Part shown: piece after piece, positions 7,166-11,457 of the stretch
How the letters are laid out: each line of letters begins with the position of its first letter
How positions within the stretch are numbered: the first letter of the stretch is position 1
Source of the DNA: Desulfovibrio sp. UBA4079
GTDB taxonomy: Bacteria; Desulfobacterota; Desulfovibrionia; Desulfovibrionales; Desulfovibrionaceae
Reading direction: 5' to 3'
Assembly: GCA_002382645.1 (NCBI GenBank)
Contig: DFYP01000179.1
Span: 14,961-26,417 of the forward strand
Length of the DNA stretch: 11,457 bases
Notes under the pieces: generated by a model
The model's database searches: none
What the model was told of the DNA's origin: nothing
The model's input: only the letters and a program-made list of their open reading frames with translations
Translations under genes and position numbers: made by a program

Positions 7166-7178
7166 ACAAATGATTTGT
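7166..7178. promoter_or_regulatory. 13-bp palindrome in the leader of the four-cysteine gene
   Basis: ACAAAT-G-ATTTGT is a perfect palindrome around a central base. It lies 25 bases upstream of the start codon at 7141, in the leader downstream of the candidate promoter. It could be an operator or an RNA hairpin, although the stem is weak. Confidence 0.35.
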
Positions 7179-7242
7179 GGTGGTTGGAAAATTCGTACCA
7201 ATCTTGTCCACCATGCCCGAAGCAAAGGGAAACACGTTTTCA

Positions 7243-7270
7243 ATCATATTCCTATGATGGGGCATAGCAA
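7243..7270 (-). promoter_or_regulatory. Candidate promoter of the four-cysteine gene with an overlapping inverted repeat
   Basis: On the minus strand TTGCTA (7270-7265), a 16-base spacer and TATGAT (7248-7243) match the sigma-70 consensus at 4 and 5 of 6 positions. The -10 box is itself one arm of a perfect inverted repeat, ATCATA-TTCC-TATGAT (7243-7258), which puts a possible repressor site on the promoter. Confidence 0.45.
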
Positions 7271-7533
7271 TGGTCAATAGTTATTTCGTAGTGTTGATTA
7301 ACCATACAACCTTGGGCGTCTGATCGCTGCATTGAGGAGCATGGTATGCAATCGCGTGCCCCAACAGGAACGTTGCGGCGATCCGGGGTGCATGGGTGGC
7401 GCTGTAACTGTATTTTTTTATCATTTCCTCATGTTGCATGGAGGCGGCCAGGGAAAAATCCGCAAGCCGCGCCCCCTTTTCCCCGGCCATGCCAGGAGGC
7501 GCCGGCCAGCGGACGCGGGCAGGGCAGGGCATG
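7271..7533. other. AT-rich intergenic region with no convincing gene; possible small plus-strand transcript
   Basis: Composition drops well below the surrounding GC content, especially at 7276-7330. A 62-codon plus-strand frame (7346-7534) has GAGGAG 6 bases before its ATG and a TGA directly against the terminator at 7534. Its codons include TTA, TCA and CGA, unlike real genes here, and its product resembles nothing I know. I therefore read the stretch as non-coding, or at most a leader or small RNA; no promoter on the plus strand is clear. Confidence 0.3.
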
Positions 7534-7573
7534 AAAAAAGTCCCCCGCGGCGTCACCGCAGGGGACTTTTTTT
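7534..7573. terminator. Strong bidirectional intrinsic terminator downstream of the MucR-family gene
   Basis: A 17-position stem runs from AAAAAAGTCCCCCGCGG (7534-7550) to CCGCAGGGGACTTTTTT (7556-7572), with one C/A mismatch and the loop CGTCA. Seven T follow on the plus side and six A precede it. It lies 17 bases past the stop of the minus-strand regulator gene. Its T tract in the plus direction is just as good. Confidence 0.88.
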
Positions 7574-7589
7574 GCCCGGGAAAGGGAGG

Positions 7590-8012
7590 CTAGGCTTTCT
7601 TGGCCTTGGGCTTGGCAACCGCGGCCTTCTTGCCGCGCTTGGTCCAGAGCTTCATCTCGGTCATCTTCTTGCGCCGCTCGCGCTGCAGGCCCTTGCAGAC
7701 CAGGGGCAGGTTCTTCTTGTAGCCGTGCTTGACCCTGTAACTCTTGGCATCCAGGCCGTGGGTGGCCAGGTGTTTCTTGGTCAGGATCTTGAAAGACTTG
7801 CCGCATTCGCAGCAGATGATCGACTTCTCGCGGATGGACTTGGACGGATCACAGGCCGCGGCCTCGGCCTTCTGTTCGCATTCGCCACCCACCAGGCCCT
7901 TGAGGCTCGCGGTGAGGTTGCGGGCCAGATTCACGATCTCTTCCTCGGTCATGTTTCGCACGCTGGCCTGGGCTTTCACGATCTCCAGTGCGGCTTTCAA
8001 ATAATCATCCAT
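7590..8012 (-). CDS. MucR/Ros-family zinc-finger transcriptional regulator
   Basis: This 140-residue DNA-binding protein belongs to the MucR/Ros family, whose members bind AT-rich DNA and often repress their own gene. The N-terminal segment, DDYLKAALEIVKAQASVRNMTEEEI in outline, is the usual oligomerisation region. The finger is IICCECGKSFKILTKKHLATHG, with metal ligands likely Cys67, Cys70, His81 and His85. One residue is inserted between the second Cys and first His compared with Agrobacterium Ros, a form I associate with deltaproteobacterial members. The family tail block (SYRVKHGYKKNLPLV) follows, then a Lys/Ala-rich end. The start at 8012 has GGGAG 7 bases upstream; an in-frame ATG at 8039 does not. 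A promoter and palindromes lie in the AT-rich upstream DNA, so autoregulation is plausible. Target genes cannot be read from the sequence. Confidence 0.87.
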   Translation of the reverse strand: MDDYLKAALEIVKAQASVRNMTEEEIVNLARNLTASLKGLVGGECEQKAEAAACDPSKSIREKSIICCECGKSFKILTKKHLATHGLDAKSYRVKHGYKKNLPLVCKGLQRERRKKMTEMKLWTKRGKKAAVAKPKAKKA

Positions 8013-8052
8013 TGCGTTGCTCCCATGGTTCAAGTTCATGTACCGTTGAAGG

Positions 8053-8082
8053 TCTATACTCCAATGAAGAACTTTTGTTCAA
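8053..8082 (-). promoter_or_regulatory. Candidate promoter of the MucR-family gene
   Basis: On the minus strand TTGAAC (8082-8077), an 18-base spacer and TATAGA (8058-8053) match the sigma-70 consensus at 4 of 6 positions each. The -35 region overlaps a small inverted repeat, GAAC-TTTT-GTTC (8069-8080). Transcription would start near 8046. Confidence 0.45.
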
Positions 8083-8115
8083 GAGGAAAGCGGAATGAAT
8101 GTGCAAAATTGATTG

Positions 8116-8125
8116 TTCTATAGAA
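8116..8125. promoter_or_regulatory. Perfect 10-bp palindrome upstream of the MucR-family promoter
   Basis: TTCTATAGAA reads the same on both strands. It sits in an AT-rich patch (about 8053-8126) 34 bases upstream of the candidate -35 box. It is a possible operator for the adjacent regulator, but a palindrome this short can arise by chance. Confidence 0.3.
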
Positions 8126-8158
8126 TGGAGTGTGGTGCGGGGAATCGCGGAAGCGCAT

Positions 8159-8180
8159 TGCAGTGGCGTAACGTTCCGGA
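8159..8180 (+). repeat. Imperfect direct repeat, copy 1
   Basis: TGCAGTGGCG-T-AACGT-T-CCGGA at 8159-8180 corresponds to the copy at 8320-8344. The blocks TGCAGTGGCG, AACGT and CCGGA are identical, and they are separated by a T/G change and by a T here versus CATG in copy 2. Both copies translate to Gln-Trp-Arg-Asn-Val in one frame. Confidence 0.45.
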
Positions 8181-8319
8181 GCGGGACGATTCGGCTGCTT
8201 GCAGTGCCAGGACGAAGTCGCGCACCGAAGGGAAGCAGAACCGCTGGAACAGGGCGAAGCGCAGGGAAAGCCGGGGCGTGACGTTCGCGGCGGTGCTGCT
8301 GCCGGTGAAGGGGCCGGGA

Positions 8320-8344
8320 TGCAGTGGCGGAACGTCATGCCGGA
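8320..8344 (+). repeat. Imperfect direct repeat, copy 2
   Basis: TGCAGTGGCG-G-AACGT-CATG-CCGGA is the second copy of the element at 8159-8180. It lies 43 bases before the -35 box of the htpX promoter. Confidence 0.45.
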
Positions 8345-8386
8345 AGGTGCGCGGGCGGAGCGGGGATTGTAAAGAGCGCGCCGGCC

Positions 8387-8414
8387 TTGACTCCGGCCCT
8401 GCGCGTCCTATTCT
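8387..8414 (+). promoter_or_regulatory. Promoter of the htpX-deg operon
   Basis: TTGACT (8387-8392), a 16-base spacer and TATTCT (8409-8414) match the sigma-70 consensus at 5 and 4 of 6 positions. Transcription would start near 8421, about 26 bases before the GTG. CCTTGACT together with TCCTATTC after about 13 bases also partly resembles a heat-shock sigma-32 promoter. Confidence 0.5.
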
Positions 8415-8446
8415 TTTTGCCGCGTTCCCAGACCCGGAGGACAAGC

Positions 8447-9295
8447 GTGACCAGCCAGTTGAAGACCTTTTTCCTGCTCGCCCTGCTCACGGGCCTGATC
8501 CTGTTCCTGGGCCAGCTCATGGGCGGCCGCACGGGCCTCATCGTGGCCTTCGGCTTCGCCCTGGTGATGAACTTCGTGAGCTACTGGTATTCGGACAAGA
8601 TCGTGCTGGCCATGTACAAGGCCCGGCCCCTGGCCCCCGAGGACGCGCCGGCCCTGCACGCGGCCCTCGCGGAGATGGCGGCCAAGGCGGGCATCCCCAC
8701 GCCGCGCCTGGTGCTCATTCCGCAAGAAGCGCCCAACGCCTTCGCCACGGGCCGCAACCCGCAGAACGCCGTGGTGGCCGTGACCGAGGGCCTCGTGCGC
8801 CTGCTGCCGCTGGCCGAGGTCAAGGCCGTCATGGGCCACGAGCTGGGCCACATCGCCCACCGCGACATCCTGATCCAGTCCGTGGCCGCGGTGCTGGCCT
8901 CGGCCGTCATGATGCTGGCCCACATGATGCAGTGGGCCGCCCTCTTCGGCATGGGCGGCCGCGACAACGAGGAGCGCGGCAATCCCCTGGCCGCCCTGGC
9001 CGTGGCCCTGTTCGCGCCGTTCGCCGCCACGCTCATCCAGATGGCCATTTCCCGGTCCCGGGAGTTTCTGGCCGACGCCGCGGGCGCGGAGTTCTCGGGC
9101 CAGCCCCTGGACCTGGCCCAGGCCCTGGCCCGGCTGCACAACGCCTCGCGGGAGCTGCCCATGCAGGCCAACCCGGCCACGGAAAACATGTTCATCGTCA
9201 GCCCCTTCTCGGGCCGCCGCATCGGCAACTGGTTCTCCACCCACCCGCCGGTGGAGGAGCGCATTGCGAGGCTGCGGGAAATGGCCGGGAGGTAG
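8447..9295 (+). CDS. htpX: Membrane zinc metalloprotease, M48B family (HtpX)
   Basis: This 282-residue inner-membrane protease, in the HtpX family, degrades misfolded membrane proteins. The zinc-binding motif is HELGH (His131, Glu132, His135), and the third ligand is Glu206 in the SREFLAD block at 204-210. Two N-terminal helices (about 6-24 and 30-46) precede the catalytic domain, and two further hydrophobic segments (about 143-160 and 181-200) flank the loop between the zinc residues, as in the family. The C-terminal block FSTHPPVEERIARL is also characteristic. The length fits the usual 280-300. The start is a GTG at 8447 with GGAGG 6 bases upstream; an earlier in-frame GTG at 8324 has no ribosome site and would add an Arg/Ala-rich stretch before the first helix. 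The gene ends 2 bases before the next start. Confidence 0.95.
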   Translation: MTSQLKTFFLLALLTGLILFLGQLMGGRTGLIVAFGFALVMNFVSYWYSDKIVLAMYKARPLAPEDAPALHAALAEMAAKAGIPTPRLVLIPQEAPNAFATGRNPQNAVVAVTEGLVRLLPLAEVKAVMGHELGHIAHRDILIQSVAAVLASAVMMLAHMMQWAALFGMGGRDNEERGNPLAALAVALFAPFAATLIQMAISRSREFLADAAGAEFSGQPLDLAQALARLHNASRELPMQANPATENMFIVSPFSGRRIGNWFSTHPPVEERIARLREMAGR

Positions 9296-9297
9296 CC

Positions 9298-10626
<1,329 letters not shown>

Positions 10627-10665
10627 GCCGGGCCGTTGAAAATTCCGCATCAGCTGCGTTGCTGC

Positions 10666-10720
10666 AACAAGGCCGGACCCTCGTGTATGTTCTGATACAC
10701 GTCGGGCCCGGCCTTGTTTT
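10666..10720 (+). terminator. Long imperfect hairpin, probable terminator of the htpX-deg operon
   Basis: Three paired blocks stack into a long hairpin with loop GTTCTG. They are AACAAGGCCGG (10666-10676) with CCGGCCTTGTT (10708-10718), CCC with GGG, and CGTGTAT (10682-10688) with ATACACG (10695-10701). Only an A/C mismatch and a 1-by-2 internal loop interrupt it. It ends in TTGTTTT and lies 39 bases after the deg stop. The heptamer TTGCTGC occurs on both sides (10659-10665 and 10726-10732). Confidence 0.65.
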
Positions 10721-10779
10721 GCGCCTTGCTGCTGCGGTTTTTGAGCGGCCCGGGGGGGGAGGGGAGCTGAACATTCCCC

Positions 10780-10806
10780 GGCAGCGGCGTTGCTGCCAGG
10801 GTTTTT
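10780..10806 (+). terminator. Hairpin plus T tract inside repeat unit 2, possible second terminator
   Basis: GGCAGC (10780-10785) pairs with GCTGCC (10792-10797) around the loop GGCGTT, and AGGG then TTTTT follow. The stem is only 6 bp, so it is weaker than the hairpin at 10666. Unit 3 has a comparable but poorer stem (CGGC 10846-10849 with GCCG 10856-10859) followed by TTTTTT at 10861-10866. Confidence 0.35.
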
Positions 10807-10966
10807 GAACGGCCCGGGGCAGGGCCGCTGGAAATTCCGTGGCAGCGGCCTTGGCGCCGGTTTTTTGCCCGGCCCGGGGGAGCGGGGCGCGCAGGGAAAC
10901 CCTTGCCCGGGGCCGCTGATTCTGGTAGCTGGGAGGCGCCGCATCGAGGTCCAAGGAGTCTGGCCG

Positions 10967-11457
<491 letters not shown>

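Larger units (their letters stand above)
8126..8386. other. Intergenic stretch without a supported gene
   Basis: GC content returns to the regional level, but no frame has both a ribosome site and neighbour-like codon use. Two frames run through it, minus 8054-8338 and a plus frame from 8113, but their translations are rich in Arg, Ser and Cys and look like chance products. It contains one imperfect direct repeat (8159-8180 and 8320-8344) and could be a decayed gene. Confidence 0.4.
10631..10930 (+). repeat. Array of about four diverged ~60-bp repeats between deg and the ABC ATPase gene
   Basis: The units share the order GGCCGyTG, AAATTCC, a CAGC/GCTG-containing block, an oligo-T run and GGCCCGGGG. 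Unit 1 is 10631-10756, interrupted by a hairpin at 10666-10720. Unit 2 is 10765-10820 (CTGAACATTCC, GGCAGC/GCTGCC, TTTTT, GGCCCGGGG). Unit 3 is 10823-10880 (GGCCGCTGGAAATTCC, GGCAGC, TTTTTT, GGCCCGGGGG). Unit 4 is a remnant at 10910-10928 (GGCCGCTG-ATTC-TGGTAGC). Between units 3 and 4 lies unrelated GC-rich DNA with a small AGGG/CCCT inverted repeat. No gene is visible in this gap. The elements may be tandem terminators, REP-like repeats or small RNA units. Confidence 0.65.

Noticed and set aside
7281..7556. 91-codon minus-strand frame in the AT-rich gap
   Set aside because: It runs through the terminator stem at 7534-7573, has no usable ribosome site before any of its ATGs and uses codons unlike its neighbours.
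8054..8338. 94-codon minus-strand frame upstream of the MucR-family gene
   Set aside because: The translation is rich in Ser, Pro, Arg and Cys with no family resemblance. It covers the regulator's own promoter region and has no ribosome site.
10631..10930. Repeat array considered as a CRISPR
   Set aside because: The repeats are diverged, differ in length and are adjacent without unique spacers of constant size. No cas gene is nearby.

Overview
The window is a stretch of high-GC bacterial chromosome (third codon positions almost all G or C). Its gene content fits a Desulfovibrionales-type sulfate reducer of the former Deltaproteobacteria: a MucR/Ros regulator with the insertion typical of that lineage, a DUF3313 lipoprotein, a small-subunit catalase and a GlnQ-type transporter. 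This is an inference from family resemblance and composition; no rRNA or other marker gene is present. I see no prophage, transposase, CRISPR array or tRNA.

Layout. Bases 1-997 are the C-terminal two thirds of a heme catalase. Genes then alternate in strand: a lipoprotein with an NlpC/P60-like Cys/His site (1074-1931, minus), an exported alpha/beta hydrolase (2138-2992, plus), a DUF3313 lipoprotein (3072-3827, minus), and a two-gene plus-strand unit made of a 14-helix DHA2-type MFS exporter (3985-5370) and a DUF1254/DUF1214 lipoprotein (5388-6812). Three convergent junctions carry intrinsic terminators that look like copies of one another.

From 6893 to 8446 the character changes: an 82-residue four-cysteine protein and a MucR-family regulator lie on the minus strand, separated and flanked by AT-rich, palindrome-bearing intergenic DNA, plus a stretch with no convincing gene. 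Then a tightly coupled htpX-deg pair (8447-10626, plus) encodes a membrane zinc protease and a periplasmic PDZ serine protease, which together form an envelope quality-control unit behind a good promoter.

Bases 10627-10966 have no gene but hold the most structured DNA in the window: about four diverged copies of a ~60-bp repeat, each ending in an oligo-T tract and a GGCCCGGG-like block. The first copy is interrupted by a long hairpin flanked by the heptamer TTGCTGC. A polar amino acid ABC transporter ATPase (glnQ type) follows and runs off the end.

Five of the nine genes encode exported or membrane-anchored proteins and three are predicted lipoproteins, so the region is largely about the cell envelope and stress. 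I do not see a clearly new multi-gene system. The best leads are the repeat array with its hairpin, the small four-cysteine protein with its operator-like palindromes, and the MFS/DUF1254 lipoprotein pair.
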